From Rhizoclosmatium globosum (taxonomy: Eukaryota > Chytridiomycota > Chytridiomycetes > Chytridiales > Chytriomycetaceae): 64,000 nt of DNA. The first letter of the stretch is position 1. Every line of letters starts with the position of its first letter. The translations under genes were made by a program, and so were the position numbers. Below the pieces are notes generated by a model. It saw only the letters and a list, made by a program, of their open reading frames with translations. It was not told the DNA's origin and ran no database searches. This document shows, piece after piece, positions 42,243 to 56,664 of this stretch. Location of the stretch: positions 1 to 64,000 of the forward strand of contig MCGO01000065.1 of assembly GCA_002104985.1 (NCBI GenBank). Direction: 5' to 3'.

Positions 42243-45200
42243 ATGCTTGCGGACGCCCCACCTCCTCCCACTGAGGAAGTGCAGCAAATTAATGACCCAC
42301 CTGCGGTCGAAGAAGTTCAACCAGTCGAAGAGCCTGAGTCAGTGGAGAGTATTTCCGTTGTCATCGACAGATTCAAGCGACTTGTGACTTTGACAGGTTA
42401 TACTCATGATATGTGGACTGAGGATCATGGTAATTTGGCCTCTGTATTGAGCAAAATTTAATGAACACCCTCATCTAGATGCTGTCGTGACGGACTTCAT
42501 TCAAGATGCCAGTATTCGCAAAATGATTCTTCATATTGACAGCGAACGAAAAGTCCTGTGTGCTCAGCCATCGCTTCCTCAAAACGCGAAAGAAATTATG
42601 TATTTCATCAAGGAAGTTCCAGTCACTGCTGGTGAAACAAAGGACACTCTTGTCCCTATCCCAATCAACTCACAGACGTTTGAAAAATGCTTTCAGTATG
42701 GAACCGTGAATGGAGACGTCATGGAGAGTTTGCTTAGAATGATGCAAGGTGTATATGTTCCCATGTTTATGGAAAACAAGCAATGGCCAGAGTCAGTCAG
42801 AAAAGGTTTGTCGTGTGTTTGTTGAATTTCATCTCACCACCGCACAAACAGACTTTCGTTCGCAAATGCACAAGTTTATGGCTTTCTTGACTGACACCAC
42901 TTTTCAAATTAAAGGCCACACGGTTTTGGTGGGTTTCCAATCTTCTACATCACATCAACTAAACAAATTCACTTCCTTCAGTACGTGCCGAACGAAGATT
43001 TTGTGAGCCCAGAGATTGCTGCGAAATCAAAAGATGTCGTTCAACGTCTTGAATCTTTGGTTATCCATTGGACTCGTCAAATCAAGGAGGTTGTCAACAA
43101 TCAGCATACTTCCGAGAGCTCTGGTACACAACCTTCTTGTAACATTTATATTTTGCTAATAACGTAAATCTTTGATCAGAAAATTCCGGTCCTTTGGAAG
43201 AGATCCAGTTCTGGCGATCCCGTTGTGATGATCTCTCGGGAATCAGTGAACAGTTGAATCGGGCTGACTTGAAGAAAATTCTTTCTGTCCTGGAGGCCGC
43301 CAAGTCTTCTTACCTCGAGCAATTCTTACGCCTGTCTAATCTCATCAAGGAGGGAACCATGCAGGCTCAAGACAACTTGAGGTTTTTGTCCACTCTGACT
43401 GAGGTAATCAACGACGGTCATATAAACAAACAAACTAATTTCGCATCAACAGCCATGTCAAACTCTGGCCAGCTCCGAGCCAAAAGACATCCAAAACGTT
43501 CTCCCCAAACTCCTTAACTGCATCCGCATGATTTGGTCAAACTCAAAGAACTACAACACGAAAGAGCGTCTCACTAGCCTCCTCAGAAAAGTGTCCAGTG
43601 AAATCATTACCCGATGCTGTGCCAAAATTAGTCTCGACGAAATTTTCCATGGAGACGTTCATGCCAGTATGACCAGTTTGCAAGACAGCATTAATTGCGG
43701 TGAGAACTGGAAAGCAACGTACAAGAGACAAGTCGTTCATATTTCAAAGTATGTGCTGAATACTCCCGGCTGGGACTTTGATCAAAGCAGCATATTTGCA
43801 CAAATCGATGCGTTTGTTCAAAGATGTCGTGATTTGCTCGAAGTGTGTGAAGGACAGATTCAGTTCAGCAGAAAGATTAGTGGAGGAGAAAAGGCGCCGA
43901 TTCCGATCTTTGGCGGAACTAAGGGACCTGAAATTGCAAAAAGGTTTGTTTGTCACTCATTTGAAGAGGTTAGCTAACTATCTTCTTGACAGCTTGGAAG
44001 ACATTGAGCTGGCTTTTGAAAGAAACATCGCGGCCTTGTGGAATATTAAAAAGTTCATTCTCGACGTAAAAGCTACTAGATGGCACGATGACTTGTGAGT
44101 TCAAAGAATTTGAATACCCATTTCTAACGTCAACTCAATAGCAACGCATTCAAGCAAGGTGTTAAAGACCTCGAAGTTATGATGCAAAACACCATTATTT
44201 CTGCGTTTGAAGGAGCTCTTACCGTCGACGCAAGTGTCGAACTGCTTGAAATCTTTCACCATCTTGCCAAACGTGAAGCCATCAAAAGAACTGTAGAGAA
44301 AAAGACTGCTGACGTCTACTCGCTGTTTATGGTTGAACTCAACACGGTTAAAGTGGAGTTTGAGACCCATAGAAAGGCCCCAGAGATTCTTCGTTCACAT
44401 CCAGACTTTTCAGGATCTGCTTACTGGGCCAGGTCTTTATTGAAGAGAGTTCAGTTCTCACAAGCAGCGCTCAACAGTGCCTATTATCTGCCATATACCC
44501 CTCTCGCTGACGAAGCCAAGCTTCAATATGATCCGTTGGTGAGTGCGTTAGAGGACTACATTTCCAAGACCCACGCTGAATGGGTGGCAAACGTTGATCC
44601 CAATCTGGGAGATAAACTTGAAGGAACTCTTATGGCTCGCCGTCATGGTGACTTCCTTGATATGAAGTTCGACCATGACTTGTTGCGCGCGTTTGCGGAG
44701 ATTCACTACTGGCAAAAGCTGAAATTAGATGTCCCCTTTTATGTCCAGGAAGTGTTTAGTAAGAGGGAGGAATTGCGTATTCTGCGAGAGAATGTGCTGT
44801 TGGTTGTTCGTGACTATAATTCCATTTTGGAGACATTGACCAAAGATGAACATGCTCTTTTCCGTGAGCGTATCAGATTCTTGGACAGAAAGATCAACCC
44901 AGGACTAACCAATCTAACCTGGGCTTCAAAAGGTTCGCACTTGTAACGTTTAACTTCAAATACTGACAAAACTGACCAGGAATCACCGACTACTTCATTA
45001 AAGAATGTCGTCGACACTCGCACGACGTCCAGAAGACTGTGTCCGAATTTATCGACTCAAACCACAAAATCCAAAAGTGCTGCAAGTCCATATCAGACAC
45101 TTTGCTCTGGAACGTCGAAAAGAAGAAAATTTATGACCTATCAGACTTTGAGAATGCTCAAGAGACTTGGCGTGAAGCTATTCGCAAAAAGCTGGCTACG

Positions 45201-48200
45201 ACACACGACACCATCTTGCAAACACTTCAATCGCTTTTTGAGATATTCAAGAGTGATGGAAAGGACGTATTCCAGCAGTGGATTAAATACGTGCAAAAGA
45301 CCGATGGATTCGTTGAAGAAGCGTTGAGAGTCGCAGTAAAGAGATCATTACAGGAAATTGCGAAGGCAATCAACGGTGAAGGAAAAAATCGTGATGGTGG
45401 TGGTGAAATTCACCCACTCTTCAAGGTCAACGTTGTTTTGGAAGGTCAAAAGGTTGATTTCAGCCCAACTTTACAAACATTGGAAGACTCCGTGAATGAA
45501 ATCGCTCGCGAAATGATATCTTGTATTGATGTGATCCCGTAAGTTATTTACTAAATGACTTAAACCGTTCTGATTTGTTTTACTTAAGGCGTCTTACTGA
45601 AAAATTGGACCTTGACAAGAAAGCCTTGCCAACTATGTTTACGGTCATTCAGAATGAGGATGATGTTCTCAAGAACCTCGCGTTACTGCAAAACGGAATG
45701 ATGAACAACGCCACCAAATGCCAAAACTATCTGAGAAACTGGGACTCTTATCGTGAAATCTGGGAAATCAACAAAGATGCTTTCATTCGTCGTTATGCAA
45801 AGCTCAAGCCTGCTTTATCCACTTTTGACGCTGATATCAATCGTTACAACGAAGTGGCCAACAACACGCAGAAAGAGGAAACATTAACAAACATTAACTT
45901 CGTCCGATTGGATTCGTCTCCACTCAAGCATGCTCTTGTCAGTCACTGCAACGTCTGGCAAAACAAGCTGACTACGCTGCTCAACATCAATGCTATGACT
46001 GAGCTTAATAACCTACACGAAATGTTTGCAAAGAAAACTGAAAAGCTCATGGCAAGCCCCAACGACTTGAACCAACTCTCTGAAAGTCTCGCACTGTTGA
46101 CTCAACTTCAACAAGATGCTCCAGCCATTGAAAGTCAGTTCCAACCAATTCATGAGCAATACCAAATCTTGGAGAAATATGAAGTTCAAATTCGAGAGGA
46201 AGAGAAGCGTCAGTTGGAGTCTTTGAGTGGAGCTTGGGTGGCTATGCAACAAACCATGGTGGAGGCGGAGAAAATGCTTCAAGACTCCAAGTCTAAGTTC
46301 AAATCTGATCTTCTCAGTTCCGTCGATGACTTTTCTAAGGTAGGGTCTTAATTGTTGGTTCCTGAAGTGTTTTCTTAAGATTCATGTAGGGTATGTCTTC
46401 TGTTCGCGAAGAATTTACTTCCAAGGGTCCATTCGCAGCAAACTTTGGCGTGGAAAAGGCTTTGAAAGCCATTGGAGAATACAAGCAAATGATGATAAAT
46501 GCTGCGGAACAAGAAGCAAATCTCCAGAAAGGTCTTCGGGTCTTCAAGTTAGAGCAACCACCCAGCAAAGAAATTGGCCAAATTAACAGCGAATTGGAGT
46601 CTTTGCAACAAATCTGGCAATTGACGTCTGATTGGGTCACCGTCTGGGAAGACTGGAGAACCAAACCATTCTTGACTCTTGATGCATCTGAGATGGAAGA
46701 ATCTGTTCAGAAGTTTTTGAAAAAGCTTCAAAAGATGGGCAAAGAAATGAAAGAATGGGGTAAGTACAGTGTGCCTCTTCAGAAGAATAATGCTAACGAT
46801 GATGCAGATGTTTATGTGAATCTCCGGGAGAAAATCAGTCAAACTCGCCGAACAATCCCTGTACTCACCGACTTGAAGAATCCAGCTATGAGAGATCGTC
46901 ACTGGAATCAAATTATGGAAGAAACTGGAAAAACTTTCGACCCTAACAGCCCACAGTTCTCTCTTGAAAAGATCTTTGAAATTGGATTGGATCAGTAAGT
47001 TTGATAAGAAGTATTTTTCCTTAAGCTGACCATTATTTAAGATATGGTGAATCCATCAACGCACTTTCTGGAGCTGCCACGAAGGAGTTGTCGATTGAGC
47101 AAGGGCTTCAAGAAATTGAAAAGGCTTGGTCAGAACTTGACTTGGATGTTGTTCCCTATAAGGATGACAAGGGATACTTCAAGATCAGAAGCACTGACGA
47201 TCTGTTCCAACTCTTGGAAGACAACCAAGTTACTCTGTCCGCTATGAAGGCGTCAAAATTCTTTCTTGCGTTCCAATCACAAGTGGACCACTGGGAAAGA
47301 ACTCTGTCCCTCATTACTGAAGCGATCGAAGTATTGCTTCAAGTTCAGCGTCAATGGATGTATCTCGAGAATATCTTTGTCGGGGCTGAGGATATTAGAA
47401 AACAGCTGCCAAAGGAGTCTACAATGTTTGATGGTGTCAACGTGAACTACAAAGCTATTATGGTAAAAATTGTTGCGGATAAGAACGCAAGGCGCGCTAC
47501 TCATGTCGATGGATTAATTCCAATGTTAAACGATATGAACGCAAAGCTTGAAAAAATTCAAAAGAGTCTTGACATGTATTTGGTGAGTGATTTGGTTTGT
47601 ATGAATCATAACTTACGAATTCAACAGGAAACCAAAAGACAAGCCTTTCCAAGATTCTATTTCCTTTCCAACGATGACTTGCTCGAAATTTTAGGTCAGG
47701 CAAAGGATCCAACCGCCGTTCAACCACATTTGAAGAAGTGCTTCGATAACTTATACAAGCTCGAATTGACAACTGTGGGAACCGATAGTCGAAGGCATTA
47801 TGAAGCAATTGGTATGCATTCTGGAGATGGAGAATTTGTACCGTACTTCAGTCCGTGTGTAATTGAAGGACCTGTTGAATCTTGGTTGACAGACGTTGAA
47901 TCTGTTATGCGATCCACCTTGAGAAAGCTCCTTCTTGGCTGTTTGATGGCACAAAAGAAATCTAAAAAAGACAAGTGGATTAAAGATTGGCCTGGACAGT
48001 TGCTCATCACATCTGGTTTGGTCTCGTGGACACAAGACTGTACCAAGGCGTTGATTGAAGTCGAGAAGGGCGAGAAGCATGCTCTTAAAACATTGAAGAA
48101 GAAGCAAATCAGTGGTTTGAAAAAGCTTGCGGATTTGATTCGCTCTCCACTGAGCAAAGTTGAGCGAAAGAAAATTATCGCCCTCATCACAGTTGAAGTT

Positions 48201-51200
48201 CACTCGCGTGACGTCATCGAGAAGATGGCAAAACTTGGTTGTAACAGTGTGAACGCATTTGAATGGATTAGTCAACTTCGGTTTTATTGGGAAAAAGAAG
48301 GAAAAGATGATGAGGACTGCTTCATTCGTCAAATTAACACTCATTTCCGATACGGTTATGAATATCTTGGAAACAGTGGTCGTCTTGTTATTACTCCTTT
48401 AACAGATAGATGCTATATGACGCTTACAACAGCTCTTCATTTACAAAGAGGAGGAAGCCCTCAAGGACCTGCTGGAACTGGTAAAACCGAGACTGTGAAG
48501 GATTTAGGAAAAGCACTGGGAAAATACGTTATTGTATTCAACTGTAGTGACGCGTTGGACTATATCTCAATTGGAAGAATGTTCTCTGGTCTGGCCCAAA
48601 CTGGTGCTTGGGGTTGCTTCGACGAATTTAATCGTATTGATATTGAAGTATTATCCGTCGTGGCTCTGCAAATTTCTTGTATCTTGACTGCCATTGCCCG
48701 TGTCGCAAAGACATTCGTATTCGAAGGAAAAGAGATTAAGCTGAACGTTAACTGTGGTATTTTCATCACCATGAATCCTGGTTACGCTGGTCGTTCTGAA
48801 CTTCCAGACAACTTGAAGGCCTTGTTTAGACCTGTATCTATGATGACACCTGACACAGCTATGATTGCGGAAATCATGCTTTTCGCTGAAGGATTCTCCA
48901 ATACCAGAAATCTAGCCAAGAAGGTTGATACGTTGTACCGCCTCTCTGCTCAGCAGTTGTCCAAACAAGATCACTATGATTTCAACTTGAGAGCCTTGAC
49001 CGCCGCGCTGAGATCGGCAGGAGGGCGAAAACGAGGAGACCCCATCTCTGCTGATGACTCCATTCTGATGAACAGTATGAAAGAAAACAACGTCCCGAAG
49101 TTGACTGCTGAAGACGTCCCTCTTTTTAACGGCATTCTTTCAGACTTGTTCCCCGGAGTTGAAACTACCAACCCAGACTATACAGAGTTCCGAAACGTTG
49201 CCATTGAAGAAATGAGAGCCGCAAACTTGCAACCTATCGAAACAATGCTTCACAAGATTATTCAGTTGTACGAAACAAAGTGTGCGCGTCACGGAGTTAT
49301 GATTGTTGGTGCAACTGGAGTTGGCAAGACCACAGTCAGTAAAATGCTTCAAGCCACTCTTACAAAACTGTCAAAAATCAAACCAGAGATGTACGTTCCA
49401 GCGAAAGCGTTTTACATTAATCCAAAGGCAATCTCTCTCGGCGAGTTGTATGGAGAAGTGAACATCACATCCAATGAGTGGACAGACGGAGTTCTTTCAA
49501 ATGTCATGCGTTTCACATGCTCTGACGAAAAGAAAGACCAAAAGTGGATTGTTTTGGATGGCCCAGTTGATACCCTGTGGATCGAGAGTATGAACACTGT
49601 TTTGGATGACAACAAAGTGCTTACACTGATCAACGGTGAACGTATCGCTATGCCGGAGCAAGTTTCCTTGCTATTTGAGGTCATGGATTTGTCAACAGCC
49701 AGTCCAGCCACTGTTAGTCGAGCAGGAATTGTGTACATGGACTACGTTTCCATCACATGGAGACCTTATGTCGATTCCTGGATCGCAGCTAGACCAGAGA
49801 AACAATCTCAAGATATTCTTCGACGACTCATCGAAAAATACATTCCCCAAGTTCTTGAATTCCGTAAAGGATGCGAGGAACTTGTCCCAGTCCCCGAAAT
49901 TGCAGCTATCAAGGCATTCTGTATCCTATTTGATGCTCTTGCCCTTCCAGAAAACGGAGTCGACGTAAATGACCCAGATACGTACCCGAGAATGATTGAG
50001 TTATGGTTCCTCTTCTCAGTCATTTGGTCTCTTGGAGGAACACTGACGGACGAAAGCCGCAGATCGTTTGATATGTTCCTCCGTGAGATTGAAGGCCAGT
50101 TCCCAAGTAAAGACACCGTTTACGAATACCTTGTTGACAAGCAAAACAAGACTTGGGCTGCGTGGGAGGACAAATTGCCCACTGGTTGGAGGTATCAACC
50201 TGGAATTCCATTTTACAAAATCTTTGTTCCAACTGTGGACACTATTCGAAATGAGTTCGTCGTTCAGTCCTTGATCAATAGAAAGGCACCATTGCTGTTG
50301 GTCGGTGACGTTGGAACGGGAAAAACGAGTTTGATCAACAGTGTTTTGGCCAACTTGGATAGCAAATGGAGTCTCTTGAATATTAACATGTCTGCCCAGA
50401 CAAGTTCAAACGCAGTACAGATGATTTTGGAGAGCAAAGTTGAGAAGCGAACCAAAAACATCTTCGTCCCAATAGGAGGCAAGCAATTGGTTGCTTTCAT
50501 TGATGACTTCAATATGCCACTGAAAGATACTTTCTTCTCTCAACCACCACTGGAGCTCATCCGCCACTGGATGGATTATGGTTTCGTTTACGACCGTCAG
50601 AAACAAACTGTCAAGTTTATTAACGACATTCTTGTCATTACAGCCATGGGTCCTCCAGGAGGAGGTCGTCAAAAGATCAGTCCAAGAATTCAATCCAGAT
50701 TCAACGTGATTAATATGACGTTCCCTAAGGAGGTTTCATTAGCTCGCATCTTCGGAACTATTTTGAATCAAAAGCTGCAAGAATTTGAGGAAGATATTAA
50801 ACCATTGGGCGACATCATTACACAAGCAACCATTGAAATCTACCACACCGTCATCGCCCAACTACTTCCAACGCCTGCGAAAATGCATTATCTCTTCAAC
50901 CTTAGAGACATTTCGAAAGTCTTCCAAGGCTTGTTGAGGGCCAACAAAGACTACTTTGACTCACGGGATTCGTTAACAAAACTCTGGATTCATGAGCTTT
51001 ACCGCGTCTTTGCCGATCGTTTGATCGACAGTGAAGATCGTGGCTATTTTACCAAGCTCGTTGACGACAAGTTGGGTGCACTTTTTTCCAGTGCCATTAA
51101 AATCCTCTATCCTGACAAAGAATGTCTCTCTTCGGTGACTTCATGGGAGATGGAGACCCGATCTACGAAGAAATTGATGATGCCGACAAACTGAAAAAGT

Positions 51201-54200
51201 TTATTGACGAAAAGCTTCAAGAGTACAACTTTGAGCCAGGATTCATCCAGATTGATCTGGTTCTATTCAGAGATGCAATCGAACACATCTGCCGCATAAC
51301 TAGAATCTTGAGACTTCCTTGTGGAAACGTTTTGCTAGTTGGTGTCGGCGGTAGTGGACGACAGTCGTTGTCTCGCCTTGCTTCGTATATCGTTGAAACT
51401 GCAGTCTTCCAAATCAAAATCACCAAGTACTACCGCCACATTGAGTTCAGAGAAGATTTGAAGAGTCTCTACCGACTAGCGGGAGTTGACAACAAGCCCA
51501 CAGCCTTCGTTTTCACGGACTCTCAAATTCTAAACGAAAGTTTCTTGGAAGATGTCAGCAATATTTTAAGTAGTGGAGAAGTTCCCAACTTGTTCACGAA
51601 TGACGAGCTCAATGAAATCAAAAACAATCTCAAGTCAGGAGACGGAAAAGCTGTGAGCGAAATCGGTGACGCTATGTGTAAGTTCCCTCATTGACAGATT
51701 TACATCTTTGCTAACATATAATCATAGACAACTTCTTCATCAATCGAGTCCGTGATAATCTTCACATTGTGTTATGTATGTCTCCTGTCGGTGACGCTTT
51801 CAGAAACAGACTTCGTATGTTCCCATCACTTGTGAACTGCTGTACAATCGATTGGTTCAGTGAATGGCCTGAAGATGCCTTGCAGGAAGTCGCTTTGAAG
51901 TATCTTGAAGACGTAGATCTTGGTTCAGATCAAGCAAAGAAAGCAGTTTCAAGTGTTTTCGTCTCCGTTCACATGTCTGTCGTCGAGATGTCAAAGAAGA
52001 TGCTTGCTGAATTGAAGAGAATCAACTACGTCACTCCAACAAATTACTTGGAACTTGTGACTGGTTACAGAGAGTTTCTACGTGAGAAACGAAAAGAGAT
52101 AGGAGAATCTGCGTCAAAGTTGAGAAACGGTCTTAGCAAACTCGACGACACTAGAACATCCGTCGAAAAAATTTCTGTGGAATTAGAGGTCGCGAAAAAG
52201 CAAGTGGCTCAATTTCAGAAGCAGTGTGAGGACTACTTGGTCATCATTGTGCAGCAGAAAAGAGAGGCTGACGAACAAGCGAAGGGTGTGTCCGTCAAAG
52301 CTGAAAAACTTGGAGTTGAAGAAGAGGAGGTTCGAGCTGTCGCTGATGCCGCCCAAGCCGATTTAGATCAAGCACTTCCTGCTTTGAACTCGGCCGTGAA
52401 GGCGCTGGAAGGAATTAACAAGAAAGATTTGCAAGAAATTCGTTCATATGGTAAACCACCACCTCTCGTCGAAAAGGTTATGGAAGCTGTCATGGTTCTG
52501 AAGAAGAGTGAACCAACTTGGGATGAGGCTAAACGACAACTTGGAAACCCATACTTCATCAAACAGCTCATTAACTTTGACAAGGACAACATATCCGACA
52601 AGATTCTCAAGAAGACTTCTCAATACTGTGCAGATGAGAACTTCCAACCAGATGTCGTTGGTCGTGTGTCTGGTGCTTCCAAATCCCTTTGTATGTGGGT
52701 TCGTGCCATGGAAACCTACGGAATTATCTTCAGACAAGTAGCACCCAAGAAGGAGAAACTCAAAAACGCTCAAGATACTCTTGAAAAGAAGCAGAAAACT
52801 CTCCGAGAAGCCAAAGCCAAGCTTCAAGAGATTCAAGACAAACTTACCGAGTTGAAGAACCAATATGACGAAAAGGTATCGTTGAAGGAAAAGCTGAGAC
52901 AAGATTCCGAGCAAACAGAGTTGAAGTTGACTCGTGCAGAGCAGCTTGTGTCTGGTTTGGCGGGAGAGCGAGACCGTTGGGAGAGAAGTATCAAATTGTA
53001 TGAAGAAGCAATGCGATACTTGCCTGGAGACTGTTTGTTAGCAGCAGCCTTCTTGTCATATGCAGGTGCATTCAACAGCACATACCGTGTCTCTTTGGTC
53101 GATAATGTCTGGCTTGCACAAATCAAAGCGCTTGAGATTCCATTTTCTCCTGACTTCACGTTTGACAAGTTCATGGGGAAACCGACAGATATTCGCGACT
53201 GGAACATTCAAGGACTTCCATCAGACGCGTTCTCAGCTGAGAACGGTATTATTGTGACAAAGGGACGCAGATGGCCTTTGATGATTGGTATATGTGTCAC
53301 TTGCAACTGAGGTAACTGTTGACACTTTTTTTCTTAGATCCACAAGGGCAAGCAAACACTTGGATCAAGAATATGGAAGCTAAACGTGACTTGAAAATTA
53401 TTGATTTGAAGCAACCAGATTTCCTTCGAACATGGAAAACGCAATTCAATACGGTATACCCGTTCTTCTTCAAGGTTTAGCCGAGTCTATTGATCCCGCA
53501 CTTGACCCTGTCTTGAACAAATCTGTTGTTAAAAAGGGAGGTTTACTTGTCATCAAACTTGGAGATAAGGAAGTCGAGTACAACCCAGACTTCCGCTTCT
53601 ACCTCACAACCAAACTCGCGAATCCAAAATACCCTCCAGAAGTCTTTGCAAAAGCAACTATTGTCAACTTCGCTGTCAAGAGAAGGGTCTTGAGGATCAG
53701 CTGTTGGGTATTGTAGTGCGAAGAGAAAAACCTGAGCTGGAAGAGCAAAAGAACGCGCTCGTGTCTAACGTAGCTGCTGCTAAGAGAAAACTCGTTGAGT
53801 TGGAAGATGAAATTCTGTATCTGTTGAGTACGGCCCAAGGATCTCTGTTGGATGATGAGAAGCTTGTGAACACACTTCAATCATCAAAGTCAATTGCTGA
53901 AGAAGTGACGCAACAGTTGGTTGTAAGTGAACAAACTGAGAAGCGAATCGATGCTGCGAGAGAAGGATACAGACCATCTGCAAAACGAGCGTCTATCTTG
54001 TACTTTGTCCTCAACGATTTGGCAACTGTGGATCCCATGTATCAATTCTCTCTGGACGCATATGTTGACTTGTTTGAGAAATCCATTGGAAAGAGCAAGA
54101 GGTTCGAAGACCTTGGTGAACGTATTGCGTCCTTGAACGAGTACCATACCTACGCAGTGTACAAAAACACTGTCGTGGTTTGTTTGAGAAGCACAAGTTG

Positions 54201-56563
54201 CTCTTTGCACTTCAAATGACTGTCAAGATTATGGAAGCCGCTGGAAAATTGAATCGTGACGAATATGAATTCTTCCTTCGTGGAGGAATGGTTTTGGACA
54301 AAGATGCACAGAGGCCGAATCCATTTACAGAATGGTGAGTTCATGATTTTTTGTGTTTGAGTTTTTAACAACGAGAACCAGGATCTCCGAAGAAACTTGG
54401 GACAATATCACCGAACTGGATAATTTGCCTGCATTCAGTGGTCTAGTTAGTGCAATCGAGCAGAGTGAACGTGAATGGAAGAGTTGGTTCATGAGCAGTG
54501 ACCCAGAAGTCTTGGCTCTCCCAGGAGAGTGGGAAAACAAAGTCAACGACCTCCAGCGAATGTTGATTGTTCGCACTTTCCGTTCTGATCGTATCCTCTT
54601 CTGTGCTCAAGCCTTTGTTGCAACAAACTTGGGCCAGAAATTCACTGAACCACCGCTTCTAGATGTTGCTGATATTCTATTGGATTCTTCACCGAAAATC
54701 CCACTCGTCTTTGTGTTGAGTCCAGGAGTGGATCCAACCTTGGACCTAATTGCCCTCGCAACAAACAAGGAATGGGTAAAAAGTTCCACTATATTTCACT
54801 GGGTCAAGGACAATCTCCCAAAGCTGCCAAACTTATCCAAGAAGGAATCAAGGAAGGAACATGGGTCTTCTTAGCCAACTGTCACTTGTCAATCTCTTGG
54901 ATGCCAGCCTTGGACAAAATCATTGAAATTATTCCGTCGAGAACCCACATCCAGACTTTAGATTGTGGTTGTCGAGTAGTCCTCACCCTCAATTCCCCAT
55001 CTCTATTCTTCAAGTCAGTATTAAAATGACTACGGAGCCGCCCAAGGGAGTCAAAGCGAATATGACTCGTCTGTATAATCTCTTCACCGAAGAAACATAT
55101 CATAAGACCAAGAAACCAGAAGTCTACGAAAAACTTTATTCTCACTCTGTTTCTTCCACAGTCTCCTTCTCGAACGCAAGAAGTTCCTCACTTTGGGTTG
55201 GAATGTCACTGTGACTTCAACAACTCTGACTTTGATGTATGTGAGAACATTTTGGTTGTGTTATTGGACGAGTACCGGAGACTCCTTGGGATGCGTTGAA
55301 GTACTTGATTGCTGAAGCAAACTATGGAGGTCGTATTACTGATGACTGGGATCGTCGTATTCTCAGAAGTTACATCAGCCAGTTGTTCAACGAGGAAGCC
55401 TTGACGGAGCCACAATATAAAGTGTGTTCGATGCCAAACTACTACATTCCGGAGAATACTGATCTGGTGACTGTGAGAGAGTACATCAATACATTCCCTG
55501 GATTAGATAAGCCGGAAGTGTTTGGTCAGCATCCAAATGCAGATATTGCTTCTCAGATTCGAGAATCCGCCAATATGTTGTTGTCGCTGCTTTCATTGCA
55601 GCCACAAGTTAGTTCTGCTGGTGGTGTTAGTCGTGAGAGAAAGTATCTGCGATTGCCGCTGATATTCTCAAGAAGCTGCCAGAGGATATCGACTATGAAG
55701 GAACAAAGAGACAGTTTTCCCTGGATTCTTCCCCACTGATTGTTGTACTTCTGCAAGAGATTCAGAGATACAATGTGCTTTAGGAAACATGAGAAAGTCT
55801 TGTATTGACATTCAGAACGCTGTGAAGGAATCATTGTTATGACATCGGATTGGAAGAAACCTTCAATGCAATTTCGGATGGACGTGTTCCATTACTGTGG
55901 GGAAAAGCTTCTTTACGTTGAAGCCACTGGCATCGTGGACCAGAGACCTTTTGCTACGTCTTGAGCATTTTAATGAGTGGTCGAAAGGGTAGTTTGGTAC
56001 ATCTTGACATAGTGAGCTGACTGATTGCGTTACAGAAATGAACCAAAGCTCTTCTGGCTTGGAGCCTTTACATTCCCTACAGGATTCCTCACTGCCATTT
56101 TACAAAAGACTGCAAGAAAGAACAATATTCCCATTGATGTGCTGTCCTGGGAATTCAATGTCTTACAATTGGAAGATGATAACCCTAACCATATTCAATC
56201 CGCACCAAAGGAAGGAGCTTACATCAAGAATTTATATTTGGAAGGCGCAGGATTTGATCGAAAGAACAACTGCTTGAAGGATTCTAAGCCTATGGAGCTT
56301 ATCACTCCGCTCCCACCTGTCCATTTCAAGCCTGTTGAAGTAAGAAGAAGTCTGGCAAAGGATTGTATGCATGTCCACTATACTACTATCCGATTCGTAC
56401 CGGAACAAGGTTTTTTTTCCTTCCTTTATATGCCTTTGGAATACTTACAATCTTTCACAGAGAACGGCCATCTTATATTGTGACGTTGGATTTGAAGGCG
56501 GGTGGATTCGACCAAGACTTTTATATCAAGAAGGGAACAGCTGCCCTCGCAAGTCTTGCTTAG
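42243..56563 (+). CDS. Axonemal inner-arm dynein heavy chain, DNAH2 type (I1/f dynein 1-beta)
   Basis: A 14.3 kb gene with many short introns. It starts [15 protein letters not shown] and has a ~1900-residue tail, then six AAA+ units. P-loops: AAA1 GPAGTGKT at 48465-48488, AAA2 GATGVGKT at 49308-49331, AAA3 GDVGTGKT at 50304-50327, AAA4 GVGGSGRQ at 51341-51364. AAA1 context is [20 protein letters not shown] and [12 protein letters not shown]. The stalk coiled coil runs at about 52080-52900 ([36 protein letters not shown]), and the C-terminus ends [17 protein letters not shown]. Similarity along the whole length is closest, from memory, to DNAH2, a motor of the axonemal inner arm. From 51.1 kb on, single-base gaps break the frame (near 51121, 53685, 54175, 54768, 54935-54990, 55140, 55275, 55640, 56365), while 42.2-51.1 kb is clean. 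Confidence 0.95.
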
Positions 56564-56664
56564 TTGTGTGTTTTATAATTATGTTACGTGTTTATGATTC
56601 CTTTTTTTTTTAATAGACTTCTTTGACCCTACATTCTTTATTGATTCTGTTGAAAACAGCGAAG

